Source: Marinilabiliaceae bacterium JC017 (GTDB lineage: Bacteria; Bacteroidota; Bacteroidia; Bacteroidales; Marinilabiliaceae). Taken from it: a stretch of 41,424 nt of DNA. Location: positions 490 through 41,913 of the forward strand of contig RHGE01000052.1 of the NCBI GenBank assembly GCA_004296775.1. Reading direction: 5' to 3'. Made by a program: the position numbers and the translations under genes. The notes beneath the pieces were generated by a model. It was not told where the DNA came from, ran no database searches, and saw nothing but the letters and a program-made list of their open reading frames with translations. The first letter of the stretch is position 1. The number at the start of each line of letters is the position of its first letter. Below are positions 16,329 to 25,517 of the stretch, piece by piece.

Positions 16329-18002
16329 ATGAAATTCTTAAACACGCTAATGGTTCTTGTTATCATGCTGTTGTCTGCCTGTCAGGGGCCGACAAGCAAG
16401 CAGGAGCAACCAACCAAAGAAGTGCCCTTTGTATGGGACAATGCCAATATCTATTTTTTATTGACCGACCGTTTTAAAAACGGCTCTACCGAGAATGATG
16501 TGAATTTCGAGCGGACCAGTGAAACGGCCAAGTTGCGCGGTTTCATGGGGGGTGACCTGAAAGGGATTACACAGAAGATAAAGGATGGTTATTTTACTGA
16601 TCTGGGCATTAATGCCCTCTGGTTTAGTCCGGTGATGGAGCAGATTCACGGCGGAGTGGATGAAGGGACCGGAAACACGTATGCGTTTCATGGTTACTGG
16701 ACTAAGGACTGGACTAGCCTGGAGCCTAATTTTGGAACTGAGGAGGATCTGATGGAGCTGGTTGAAACGGCTCATGCTCATGGAATCCGTATTTTGCTGG
16801 ATGTGATTATTAATCATACCGGACCGGTGACCAAGCAGGATCCTGTGTGGCCTGCCGATTGGGTGAGAACGACGCCGACGTGTAAATACCAGGATTACGA
16901 AACAACGGTGAATTGTACGTTGACGGATAATCTGCCTGATGTTAAGACGGAGAGTAATGAGGAGGTGGATGTGCCTGCTTTTTTGATGGAAAAGTGGGAG
17001 AAAGAGGGCCGTCTGGAAAAGGAGATGGATGAGTTGAATGCGTTCTTTGCGCGTACGGGTTATGTGCGTTCGCCGCGTAACTACATCATTAAATGGCTGA
17101 CTGATCTCATTCGTAAATATGGAATTGATGGGTATCGCATTGATACTGCTAAGCATACCGAGGAGTCGGTGTGGGGTGAGTTGTGGAAAGAGGCTGTGGT
17201 GGCATTCAGCGACTGGAAAGCCGCACATCCGGACCAGTTGATGGATAATAATCCGTTTTATATGGTTGGAGAGGTGTATGGTTATGGCATCTCTGGTGAA
17301 TTGTTGTTTGACTTTGGTGATCGCAAGGTGGACTATTTCAAGGAAGGATTCCATAGTCTGATCAATTTTGAGTTTAAGGGTGACGCTAATAAGGCGTATG
17401 AGCCTATCTTTTCTAAATATTCGGATTTGTTGCATGGCCCGTTGAAAGGCAAGAGTGTGGTAAACTATTTGAGTTCGCACGATGATGGCAGTCCCTTTGA
17501 TCAGGATCGTACACGTCCGATGGAGGCAGGAACAAAATTGTTGTTGTGTCCGGGTGCTTCGCAGGTGTATTATGGTGATGAGTCAAGCCGTGAGCTGATC
17601 ATTGAAGGGACTCAGGGCGATGCTACACTGCGTTCATTCATGAACTGGGACGAGATGGCTCAGAATGTGGAGCGTAATGGATACAAGGTACAGGATATTT
17701 TGGCGCATTGGCAGAAGCTTGGCCGGTTCCGTCAGGCTCATCTGTCTGTAGGCGCAGGCGTTCATCAAATGATGACAGAAAGCCCGTATGTTTTCAAGAG
17801 AACTTACAAGAATGGTTCAATTGATGATAAAGTGGTGGTTGGCCTGGATTTGGCGGCCGGAAAGAAAACCATTGACGTGGCAGGCGTTTTTGAAAATGGT
17901 GTTATGCTGAAAGATTACTATTCGGGTAAGATGGTGCAAGTGAAAAAAGGGAAAGTGGAAGTAGACTCTACTTTTGATATTGTACTGTTGGGGCTGGAAT
18001 AA
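16329..18002 (+). CDS. GH13 alpha-amylase family lipoprotein
   Basis: 557 aa from ATG 16329; an earlier in-frame ATG at 16266 would bury the signal peptide. The N-terminus is a lipoprotein signal ending LLSAC (Cys18), so the enzyme is membrane-anchored outside the cytoplasm. The TIM-barrel carries all four GH13 regions: DVIINH (158-163), GYRIDTAKH (268-276, nucleophile Asp272), GEVYG (acid/base Glu315) and SSHDD (His384, Asp385). The start of the barrel, ANIYFLLTDRFKNGSTEND, is typical of starch/maltodextrin-degrading members. The insert at about 165-240 between regions I and II, with CKYQDYETTVNC, is long. A short beta-domain closes the C-terminus. It is expected to hydrolyse alpha-1,4-glucans. 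It stands alone, without SusCD neighbours in this window, and is followed by a strong terminator. Confidence 0.93.
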   Translation: MKFLNTLMVLVIMLLSACQGPTSKQEQPTKEVPFVWDNANIYFLLTDRFKNGSTENDVNFERTSETAKLRGFMGGDLKGITQKIKDGYFTDLGINALWFSPVMEQIHGGVDEGTGNTYAFHGYWTKDWTSLEPNFGTEEDLMELVETAHAHGIRILLDVIINHTGPVTKQDPVWPADWVRTTPTCKYQDYETTVNCTLTDNLPDVKTESNEEVDVPAFLMEKWEKEGRLEKEMDELNAFFARTGYVRSPRNYIIKWLTDLIRKYGIDGYRIDTAKHTEESVWGELWKEAVVAFSDWKAAHPDQLMDNNPFYMVGEVYGYGISGELLFDFGDRKVDYFKEGFHSLINFEFKGDANKAYEPIFSKYSDLLHGPLKGKSVVNYLSSHDDGSPFDQDRTRPMEAGTKLLLCPGASQVYYGDESSRELIIEGTQGDATLRSFMNWDEMAQNVERNGYKVQDILAHWQKLGRFRQAHLSVGAGVHQMMTESPYVFKRTYKNGSIDDKVVVGLDLAAGKKTIDVAGVFENGVMLKDYYSGKMVQVKKGKVEVDSTFDIVLLGLE

Positions 18003-18025
18003 GAAGATAATAAGATGTTAATGAG

Positions 18026-18056
18026 AAGGCTGCCCTGCGGGGTAGCCTTTTTTTTT
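18026..18056 (+). terminator. Rho-independent terminator after the amylase
   Basis: Stem AAGGCTGCCC / GGGGTAGCCTT around a short loop (18026-18048), followed by a T tract, 24 nt after the stop codon. Confidence 0.9.
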
Positions 18057-18159
18057 ATGGTTCTACAAATGGGTAGATTCTAATACGGGATAAGGTCGGT
18101 GGTTTATATCTTATAACAAGCTTTCGTTCCATTTCAAACATTAGGGTTACGGACTCTCT

Positions 18160-18540
18160 CTCATACAAGAAAAGGGCCGGGGTGTTAAATAATATGACAA
18201 ACTCCGAAGGAGTGCCTGTAAAAGCACAGGGTTTTAACCCTGTGTGAACATTCACGGTAATATAATAAGGAAGGCTGAAAGTCTGTTTGTATTAAATGCT
18301 TTCATGAAAATTCGATAGAAACACTCTTTCCGGGGAAAATCTACAATAGCAATAGACATAGGATTAAAACTCTATTATACAAAAGGCCGGGATGCTTATA
18401 CACCGCATTCTTCCAATGAAACGGGATTTCCTCAAGGATGAAGGAATGGCTTACGCAGGAAGGATATTCAGCTGAAAGGTTCCTTATATAGATGTTTACA
18501 CCGGTGCCTATGCCTAAAACGGCAGCATTAATGATTGAAT
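18160..18540 (+). repeat. Composite repeat copy A2
   Basis: Contains, in order, an AAGGGCCGGGG-type block, ACTCCGAAGGAGT (18201-18213), the palindrome CACAGGGTTTTAACCCTGTG (18225-18244), a GGAAGGCTGAAAGTCTG block, and then a decayed version of the segment seen at 21440-21600 (CATAGGATTAAAACTCTATT, GGCCGGGATGC, ACACCGCATTC). The trailing part is more diverged than in the copies at 21.3-22.4 kb. No gene is seen. Confidence 0.75.
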
Positions 18541-18560
18541 CATTGGAGCCTACAATTTTG

Positions 18561-18820
18561 CAGGTGCCAAATCTGTTACAAAACAACATCCTGGGATTTC
18601 CCAGGCACTAACTTTGTTACAAATTAGCATCCTGGATTTTCCCAGGTACCAACTTTGTTGGAAAACAATAGCCTGGTGTTTCCCAGATACCAACTTTGTT
18701 ACAAAAGGACATCCTGGGATTTCCCAGGCACCAACTTTGTCACAAATTAGCATCCTGGATTTTCCCAGGTACCAACTTTGTTGCAAAAAAACAGCCTGGA
18801 TTTTCCCAGATACAACTCAA
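18561..18820. repeat. Tandem 41-bp hairpin array, about 6 units
   Basis: The word AACTTTGTT or a close variant recurs at 18569, 18610, 18651, 18692, 18733 and 18774, an exact 41-bp period five times. Each unit carries a palindrome of the CCTGGGATTTCCCAGG type (for example 18590-18605). Units also show a three-unit higher-order pattern: 18587 and 18710 start the same sub-type, 123 bp apart. An apparent repetitive peptide on either strand is a by-product of the 41-bp repeat and is not called. Confidence 0.9.
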
Positions 18821-19009
18821 ATGTGTAAAAGCTTGTGTTTTATCCGGTCTGCTGAAGTCATGGCGGCCAGGCCGTGATGCAGATACTTCCAAGTGGGGTT
18901 TGATTGGCAGAATGAGTAAGCGAGGTGTAGCAGTTAAGTGCTACAGCGAAAAAAGAAATAATGAAGGCCCTCGCTAAAATTATGTAATTCTTTCCCGGAA
19001 TTATGTAAC

Positions 19010-19038
19010 ATTTCTACTAACAGGAGGCTCTAACTTTG
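19010..19038 (+). promoter_or_regulatory. Promoter of the copper ATPase gene
   Basis: TAACTTTG at 19031-19038 is an exact TAnnTTTG -7 box, with a TTTC at 19011-19014 as a weak -33 element. The start codon follows 23 nt downstream. No obvious metalloregulator palindrome is seen nearby. Confidence 0.7.
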
Positions 19039-19061
19039 TGGTATTGTTAAAGGTTTGAATA

Positions 19062-21299
19062 ATGACACACATAAAAACAACAACACGTACTACCTTTGCT
19101 GTAACGGGTATGTCGTGTGCCGTATGTGCCTCCAGGGTAGAGGGCATATTAAACAATCAAGCTGGGGTGGCGGATGCTAAAGTTAATTTTGCCAACTCTT
19201 CTGTCTTGGTTGATTATGATTTACAAGTAGTAGAACCCCTTGGCTTACAAAAAGCCGTCCGGGAAGGAGGGTATGATCTCTATATAGAAACGGATGGGGT
19301 AGATAACAGGGCAGAGCTGGAAGCGCTTAAACAAAAGGAATTGACCACTTTGAAATGGCATGTTGCCGGGGCCATGTTACTGGCTGCTCCCATCATGACT
19401 ATTAGTATGTTTTTCCCCGAAATGCCTTATTTCAATCTTGTCTTGTTTTTGTTGACAACGCTTTTATTGGGATTGTTTGGACGTCGTTTTTTTGTTAGTG
19501 CCCTGAAACAACTTAAAAACCGGACGGCTAATATGGATACATTGGTGGCCACCAGTACTGGTATTGCTTATTTATACAGTGTGTTTACCAGTGTATACCC
19601 GGAGTTTTGGCTTAATAAGGGGCTGGAGGCACATGTTTATTACGAGGCAGCCGCCGCCATCATTGCTTTTATCTCATTGGGGAAATTGCTGGAGGAAAAA
19701 GCCAAAGCAGGTACTTCTGAAGCCATAAAGAAACTCATGGGATTACAACCCAATACGGTTACGCGGGTTGAAGCCGATGGTCAGGAAACCGTTATACCCA
19801 TTCGGGAAGTTACGATGGGTCATTTAATACGTGTGAAGCCGGGTGAGCGGATTGCCGTGGATGGAAAAGTGCAGACGGGTTCGTCTTATGTGGATGAAAG
19901 TATGATTACCGGGGAACCTGTTCCGGTGGAGAAATCGAAAGGCCAACAAGTTTTTGCCGGCACCATTAATCAGAGAGGTAGCTTTACTTTTTCAGCCGAA
20001 AAGGTGGGAGGCGACACGTTGCTGGCGCACATCATTAAAAAAGTACAGGAAGCCCAGGGAAGTAAAGCACCGGTTCAGCGGCTGGTTGATAAAATAGCGT
20101 CTGTATTCGTGCCGGTGGTGATAGGGATATCAATGTTAACATTCATTACATGGATGGTGGCAGGGGGCGAACATGCTTTTACGCATGCGCTGCTCAGCTC
20201 TATTACAGTATTGGTTATTGCCTGTCCCTGTGCACTTGGATTGGCTACACCAACGGCTATCATGGTAGGTGTGGGAAAAGGAGCGCAGCATAATATCCTG
20301 ATTAAAGATGCGGAAAGCCTTGAGCTTGCTCATAAGGTTAATGCCGTTGTGTTGGATAAAACCGGCACCATCACTGAAGGGAAGCCCATGGTGACTGATG
20401 TTATGTGGTTTGATGGGGCTGACCAGGAGTGGATGAAGCGTGTTTTACTTGCGATCGAAGGGCAATCGGAACACCCGTTGGCAGAGGCCGTGGTGGCAAA
20501 ATTGAAGGATGATGGGGTGGTGCCCGTTAAGCTGGATCATTTTGAAAGCATTACCGGTCAAGGAGTGGTGGCTGAACTACAAGGAGAGCGCTTCCTGGTG
20601 GGAAATCGTGCCTTAATAGACAGGTATGATGTGAAGCATGCTCCGTTTATGGAGGAGAAAGCAATGGTTTTCAGAAACGATGCCAAAACGGTTATCTATT
20701 TTGCCAATGGGGAAAATGTTGTGGCTGTTGTTGCCATTGCCGACCAGGTGAAAAGCGCTTCGAAAACTGCGATAACCTCCATGCAGAAAAAAGGGATAGC
20801 GGTTTATATGTTGTCAGGTGATAATAATCAAACGGTGGCTGCGGTGGCGCGTCAGGTGGGTGTGAAGCATTTCAGGGCTGAAGTATTACCCGATGATAAG
20901 GCGGCGTTTGTTAAGGAATTACAGCAGAAGAATAAAATTGTAGCGATGGTAGGCGATGGGATAAATGATTCGCAGGCCCTGGCTCAGGCAGATGTGAGTA
21001 TTGCCATGGGGAAAGGCTCTGATATCGCCATGGAGGTAGCCAAGGTGACCCTTATTACTTCCGATTTAAATGTGATTCCGCGTGCTTTGAAGCTGTCTCG
21101 TCAAACCGTGGCGACCATTAAACAGAACCTGTTTTGGGCTTTGATTTATAATTCTATTGGCATTCCATTGGCAGCCGGTGTTTTGTATAGCGTTAACGGG
21201 TTTTTATTGAATCCGATGATTGCCGCTGCGGCCATGGCCTTCAGTTCGGTGTCGGTGGTTATGAATAGCCTGCGGCTGAAGTTGAAATCACTGGATTAA
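19062..21299 (+). CDS. copA: Copper-translocating P1B-type ATPase
   Basis: 745 aa inner-membrane exporter. One N-terminal heavy-metal-associated domain has GMSCAVC (Cys19, Cys22). About eight membrane helices follow, with the ion-path motif CPC at 388-390 (IACPCALGLATPTA). The actuator carries TGE (283-285), the phosphorylation site is DKTGT with Asp432, the nucleotide-binding domain has SEHPLA, and the hinge is GDGINDSQAL. The C-terminal membrane part has YNSIGIPLAAG and MAFSSVSVVMNSLRL, the Tyr-Asn and Met/Ser signature of the Cu(I) group (P1B-1). It pumps Cu(I) out of the cytoplasm. It is monocistronic, with its own promoter. No chaperone or CueR-like regulator is adjacent. Confidence 0.95.
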   Translation: MTHIKTTTRTTFAVTGMSCAVCASRVEGILNNQAGVADAKVNFANSSVLVDYDLQVVEPLGLQKAVREGGYDLYIETDGVDNRAELEALKQKELTTLKWHVAGAMLLAAPIMTISMFFPEMPYFNLVLFLLTTLLLGLFGRRFFVSALKQLKNRTANMDTLVATSTGIAYLYSVFTSVYPEFWLNKGLEAHVYYEAAAAIIAFISLGKLLEEKAKAGTSEAIKKLMGLQPNTVTRVEADGQETVIPIREVTMGHLIRVKPGERIAVDGKVQTGSSYVDESMITGEPVPVEKSKGQQVFAGTINQRGSFTFSAEKVGGDTLLAHIIKKVQEAQGSKAPVQRLVDKIASVFVPVVIGISMLTFITWMVAGGEHAFTHALLSSITVLVIACPCALGLATPTAIMVGVGKGAQHNILIKDAESLELAHKVNAVVLDKTGTITEGKPMVTDVMWFDGADQEWMKRVLLAIEGQSEHPLAEAVVAKLKDDGVVPVKLDHFESITGQGVVAELQGERFLVGNRALIDRYDVKHAPFMEEKAMVFRNDAKTVIYFANGENVVAVVAIADQVKSASKTAITSMQKKGIAVYMLSGDNNQTVAAVARQVGVKHFRAEVLPDDKAAFVKELQQKNKIVAMVGDGINDSQALAQADVSIAMGKGSDIAMEVAKVTLITSDLNVIPRALKLSRQTVATIKQNLFWALIYNSIGIPLAAGVLYSVNGFLLNPMIAAAAMAFSSVSVVMNSLRLKLKSLD

Positions 21300-21300
21300 A

Positions 21301-21430
21301 AGGGCCGGGGTGAGGTGTTAAAACAACATGACCAACTCCGAAGGAGTGTCTGTACCAGCACAGGGTTTTACCCCTGTGTAATCAATCATGGGAATAGGAA
21401 GGCTGAAAGTCTGATTGTATCAAACACCAT
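21301..21430 (+). repeat. Composite repeat copy A3
   Basis: Starts right after the ATPase stop. Order: AGGGCCGGGGTGAGGTGTTA, ACTCCGAAGGAGT (21335-21347), CACAGGGTTTTACCCCTGTG (21359-21378, one mismatch in the palindrome), ATAGGAAGGCTGAAAGTCTG. Confidence 0.85.
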
Positions 21431-21439
21431 CATGACAAT

Positions 21440-21790
21440 TCAATACAACCACCCTTTCAGGGTTGCATTTACTTGTTTTATAGACATAGGGTTAAAACCC
21501 TATGCAATCACAAACGGCCTGTCAGGCCTGGAAACTTTTACACCGCCTCCTCCCGATGAATCGGTATCTTCTTAAGAATAAGGAACAGCTCACTCCTCAG
21601 GGGCACAAACACCCCAAAATGCCTTCGGAACCAAGATGTTTGCAGACTTCCTCTCATTCAAGGAGAGGGCTGGGGTGAGGTGCAAAAACAATATGACCAA
21701 CTCCGAAGGAGTGTCAGTAACAGCACAGGGTTTTAACCCTGTGTAATCAATCATGGGAATAGGAAGGCTGAAAGTCTGAATGTATTAAAT
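21440..21790 (+). repeat. Composite repeat copy A4 with its leading segment (direct repeat, first copy)
   Basis: Includes mini-hairpin ACCCTTTCAGGGT (21451-21463), palindrome CATAGGGTTAAAACCCTATG (21485-21504), GGCCTGTCAGGCC (21516-21528), a CCGATGAATCGG word, a block ending CTCATTCAAGGAGAGGGC, then ACTCCGAAGGAGT (21700-21712) and CACAGGGTTTTAACCCTGTG (21724-21743). From about 21505 it is repeated 628 bp downstream with strong similarity. Confidence 0.85.
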
Positions 21791-21791
21791 A

Positions 21792-21951
21792 AACAGATCA
21801 TTAGATTTTAGATAATAGACCTCTAGCCTGAATAGGAACCAGCTAACTTGTGGCATTGTAGATATTTAATAGGCTATTGATCGTTACAATCTCAAACATT
21901 ATCAAATGAAAGAGAGCTGACAATGACACCCGCATTTCGGCGGAATGACAT
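21792..21951 (-). repeat. Dispersed word plus repeat, minus-strand copy of 30-138 and 359-389
   Basis: Read on the minus strand: CATTCCGCCGAAATGCGGG, GAGATTGTAACGATCAATAG, CTACAATGCCACAAGTTAGC, then GTCTATTATCTAAAATC. The same order is found at 30-389, but there about 200 bp containing a 66-codon ORF is interposed. Confidence 0.75.
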
Positions 21952-22133
21952 GATTTTAGACAAAAAACTGTAGTTCATGTGCGACTCCGCTGGAGTCGAA
22001 TGTATGTCAAACTGATATTACTACAAGCATGGGATACCTCCGGCATCCTGGTCTACTGTATTTAGTTCTGTCACCAACAGACCAGGGTTGTAATTATTAG
22101 CGATAAAACACATAGGGTTAAAATTCTATACTG
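21952..22133. repeat. Mini-hairpin cluster
   Basis: Contains the perfect stem-loop CGACTCCGCTGGAGTCG (21982-21998, 7-bp stem, 3-nt loop) and GGATACCTCCGGCATCC (22032-22048, stem with a single mismatch). No coding potential. Confidence 0.7.
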
Positions 22134-22420
22134 ATACAAACGGTTGTTCAGGCCATGAAACTTTTACAACGCATTCACCCGATGAATCGGGATCTCCACA
22201 AAAAAAGATAAAACAGCTTACTTCTCAGGGGCACAAACACTCCAAAATACCTTCGGAACCAAGATGTTTGCAGACTTCCTCTCATTCAAGGAGAGGGCCG
22301 GGGTGAGGTATTAAAACTACATAACCAACTCCGAAGGAGTGTCTGTAAAAGCACAGGGTTTTAACCCTGTGTGACCAATCACGGAAATGGAAGGCTGAAA
22401 GTCTGAATGTATTAAACCTT
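22134..22420 (+). repeat. Composite repeat copy A5 (direct repeat, second copy)
   Basis: Second copy of the 21505-21780 segment, offset 628 bp. Contains CCCGATGAATCGGG (22178-22191, perfect), the CTCATTCAAGGAGAGGGCC block, ACTCCGAAGGAGT (22328-22340), CACAGGGTTTTAACCCTGTG (22352-22371) and GGAAGGCTGAAAGTCTG. Confidence 0.85.
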
Positions 22421-22904
22421 ACCATTTCCTGCCTAAAAATTCATAAACATTATTGATAAAAACTAATGATTTACCGTGTTGTTGCGACGATAATATGGTT
22501 AATGACCATTGGGAAACGGAAAATTAACGCTTCATTACTGGTTGAAACAGAAGGGAGTTTCTTATTTAGAAGTAGTATAAATAACGATTTATGACTGAAA
22601 TCATTATTAACAAGTTTGACTACCCCTATTTTCATCGTTCAAATTACAGCATGAATTTTCATTGTACCCAACAATACCGATTAAGTACCGCCAGGCGGGA
22701 AAATACCAAATATTTGATTTGGTCTTCTTGTGGTGCTGCAATGGAAAGTATTGCTTCGTTTTGTCACTTCTATGGTCCGCAAGGAAAAGGACTGTATGAG
22801 TGTTGGATATTCTGACACTTCCTTCTTATCTATTTCTGAAAAGTTCATTTTAATCAACATATGGGCATAATGCCTGCTATTGTTTCTATCTAAATCTATT
22901 ATCT
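22421..22904. other. Non-coding leader region of the S9 peptidase gene
   Basis: About 480 bp. A 74-codon frame at 22591-22815 lacks coding character (Cys- and His-rich, no homology recognised), so it is not called. A small hairpin CCGCCAGGCGG lies at about 22688. No exact TAnnTTTG box was found before the ATG at 22905. Confidence 0.4.
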
Positions 22905-25226
22905 ATGAAAATAGCACGATTGTTGCGTGTAAAAGGCAAGCAGCGTACTATCTGGCAGCATGGGAAATACACATTACTGCTGTGTTTATTGAGTTTTGGT
23001 GCAACAGCCTGGTCACAGGTAACCACCACTGACTACGAAAGAGCGGAAGCCTTTCTGTCTAAAAATATTTCCAAGAAATATTATCGTTCGTGGGTGAATC
23101 CCAAATATGATGCGGCATCCGGTCTTTTCTGGTATACTGTTTCTACACGCAGGGGTACTGAATTTATGGTAGTTAATTCGGCTAAAAAGCGTAAGCAGCC
23201 TGCATTTGATCAGGAGAAACTGGCCAAGGCGCTGGGCGAAATGCTGCAGAAAGAAATTGACCCCTGGAAACTGCCTTTTTATTCCATAAAACTGCGCGAT
23301 GCAGGTCGGAAAATTGCTTTTGATGTGGATAGTCTTTCCCTGGAGTGTACTCTTTCAGATTATAGCTTGAAAAAGAGTAAAAAAGATGCTGATTATAAAG
23401 TCACCGAGCAGTTGTCGGATGATAAAAAGTACCTGGCTTACCTGCAGGATAATAATATATGGGTGAAAGATGTTGCTTCCGGAAAATCGGTTGCGTTGAG
23501 TAACGATGGAGAAGCACCTTATGCTTACGGAGCGTCTGTTTCATGGTATGCAACTAAAGACATTGAGTCGGAAAAAGGGCTTGATCTGGAGATTGATGTG
23601 GCATGGAGCCCTGATAGTCGCTATTTGATTGCAGCCCGTTATGACCGTCGTCAGGCCAAAAATCTTTACCTGTATAAAGCCACACCTGAAGAGGGTAACC
23701 GGGCACAGGTACATAGCTATGAGCGACCGTTGGCCGGTGATTCCATTGTGACTACAGTAGATTACGTGGTGATCGACCGGGAAGCTGGTAAGTGCGAAAA
23801 GGTTGATCTGGCACCCAATGCTACTTTCCTGAATAATGGATTTAACTGGTTGAAGAAGTCACCCAAGGCCTACCAGGTAAGGTCTCAACGCGGGTATAAA
23901 TCCTGTGAAGTGGTGGAAGTGGATGCGACTACCGGTAAAAGCAGGGTGGTGTTGACAGAGACTTCCGATACGTATGTAGATCCATTGAATAAGGATATCC
24001 GTGTACTTGAAGACAGTAATGAATTCGTTTGGTTGTCTGAACGAGACGGCTGGAACCATATTTACCTCTATGACTGGAAAACAGGAAAACTGAAAAACCA
24101 GGTAACAAAGGGTGAATTTGTGGTAAGAGGCCTGGAGTATGTGGATGCCAAAGCGCGTAAGATCTATTTTACTGCCGGCGGTAAAGAAGCGGGCAGAGAT
24201 CCCTATTACACTCATCTGTATGTGGTTAATTTCGATGGTACCGGGATGAAGTTGTTATCACCGGAGAATGCTTTCCATACCTTCTTTATTTCACCTGATA
24301 AAAAATATGTGGTAGACAACTATAGTACTGTTCAGGAGCCCAATGTGGCTGTGTTACGTCGTTTGAAAGATGGGCGTAAGCTGATGACTCTGGAACAGGG
24401 CGATATCAAAGATCTTATTGAAATGGGTTGGCAGGCACCGGAGCCTTTCGTAGTGAAGGGACGTGATGGCAAGACCGATATCTATGGCGTGCTGTTCAAA
24501 CCTGCTAATTTTGATCCGAATAAGAAATATCCGGTCATTGAAGGAACCTATAGCGGCCCGCAAACCATCCGTGCTCCTAAATCTTTTTGGCGGGGTCTCT
24601 CCAACGATGACATGCCTTTGAGTCAGCTGGGTTTTGTAATGGTGAACATCGATGGTTTAGGAAGTGCTTTCCGTTCTAAGGCTTTCCATGATTTCTCTTA
24701 CAAAAATCTGGGTGACATTGGCGCGCCGGATAAAATTATTGCCATCAAAACCATGGCTGAAAAATATTCATGGATGGATACCACCCGGGTGGGTATTTTT
24801 GGTCACTCGGCCGGTGGTTACGATGCCGCCCGTGCTTTGTTGGCTTTTGGTGATTTCTACAAGGCGGGTATGGCCTTGTCCGGAAATCATGATCACCGGT
24901 CAGCCAAAGCGTGGTGGCCTGAACTCTATATGGGTTACCCGGCAGGCAAACATTACGATGAGCAATCCAATTATTTCAAGGCCGCTAACCTGAAAGGAGA
25001 TTTGTTGATTGTGCATGGAGAGATGGATCAAAATGTGAACCCAACGGCTTCCAGACGATTTGCCGCTGAGTTGATGAAGGCCAATAAGGACTTTGAATTA
25101 GTGATTGTGCCGAATCTGGATCATATCGGGGTGCTGTATAATAACTATGTTATTCGTAAGCGTTGGGACTTTTTTGTGGAGAAGCTCATGGGTACAGCGC
25201 ATCCGAAGGAATATGATATTAAATAG
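22905..25226 (+). CDS. S9 family serine peptidase (dipeptidyl/prolyl peptidase type)
   Basis: 773 aa, exported: basic N-terminus, hydrophobic core and cleavage near TAWSQ (about residue 37). Residues 40-500 form the eight-bladed beta-propeller (DVAWSPDSRYLIAARYD and later repeats). The C-terminal alpha/beta-hydrolase domain has nucleophile Ser635 in GHSAGGYD, Asp708 in VHGEMDQNVNP and His740 in PNLDHIG. Length and layout match bacterial dipeptidyl-peptidase IV and prolyl tripeptidyl peptidase, which cut after Pro from the N-terminus. However, the Glu-Glu pair that anchors the substrate N-terminus in DPP IV is not visible in the propeller, so exact exopeptidase type is uncertain. It is first in a co-directional cluster for proline peptide use. 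Confidence 0.9.
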   Translation: MKIARLLRVKGKQRTIWQHGKYTLLLCLLSFGATAWSQVTTTDYERAEAFLSKNISKKYYRSWVNPKYDAASGLFWYTVSTRRGTEFMVVNSAKKRKQPAFDQEKLAKALGEMLQKEIDPWKLPFYSIKLRDAGRKIAFDVDSLSLECTLSDYSLKKSKKDADYKVTEQLSDDKKYLAYLQDNNIWVKDVASGKSVALSNDGEAPYAYGASVSWYATKDIESEKGLDLEIDVAWSPDSRYLIAARYDRRQAKNLYLYKATPEEGNRAQVHSYERPLAGDSIVTTVDYVVIDREAGKCEKVDLAPNATFLNNGFNWLKKSPKAYQVRSQRGYKSCEVVEVDATTGKSRVVLTETSDTYVDPLNKDIRVLEDSNEFVWLSERDGWNHIYLYDWKTGKLKNQVTKGEFVVRGLEYVDAKARKIYFTAGGKEAGRDPYYTHLYVVNFDGTGMKLLSPENAFHTFFISPDKKYVVDNYSTVQEPNVAVLRRLKDGRKLMTLEQGDIKDLIEMGWQAPEPFVVKGRDGKTDIYGVLFKPANFDPNKKYPVIEGTYSGPQTIRAPKSFWRGLSNDDMPLSQLGFVMVNIDGLGSAFRSKAFHDFSYKNLGDIGAPDKIIAIKTMAEKYSWMDTTRVGIFGHSAGGYDAARALLAFGDFYKAGMALSGNHDHRSAKAWWPELYMGYPAGKHYDEQSNYFKAANLKGDLLIVHGEMDQNVNPTASRRFAAELMKANKDFELVIVPNLDHIGVLYNNYVIRKRWDFFVEKLMGTAHPKEYDIK

Positions 25227-25410
25227 CTTGTTAGGCGATAGGTCATTAGGTCTTTGGATGATAGATTGATTTATATTGGGCACGTTTGTCTATGGCAAAA
25301 AATGTATCAGTTTAACGAATTGGTGAAAGGGAAAAACCTGTTAAAAAAGATAGTTTGTTTTGAATTGAAAAAGTGGAATAGGAGAGAGCGGATATAACAT
25401 AGCGGTACTG

Positions 25411-25463
25411 TTCTCTCTTTTCCCTTTTCCCTTTTAACTTTTTCCTTTATCCTTTTCCCTTGT
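25411..25463 (+). repeat. TTTTCCC short-period pyrimidine tract
   Basis: Degenerate repetition of CTTTTCCC/CTTTTTCC words, located about 55 nt upstream of the Xaa-Pro aminopeptidase start codon. Confidence 0.6.
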
Positions 25464-25517
25464 TCATTACAACCTGAATATTAAGTAATCAGATTAATTA
25501 ACCAAAATTATAATACT

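Noticed and set aside
16458-17480. 340-codon minus-strand frame inside the amylase gene
   Set aside because: It lies fully antisense to a GH13 gene with all catalytic motifs; its peptide is His/Arg/Ile-rich shadow composition.
18550-18877. Open frames on both strands across the 41-bp array with repetitive peptides
   Set aside because: The peptide repetition follows directly from the 41-bp DNA period and exists on both strands; there is no start context or independent coding signal.
22591-22815. 74-codon plus-strand ORF before the S9 peptidase
   Set aside because: No signal, domain or codon character; unusual Cys/His/Trp content fits a chance frame in repeat DNA.
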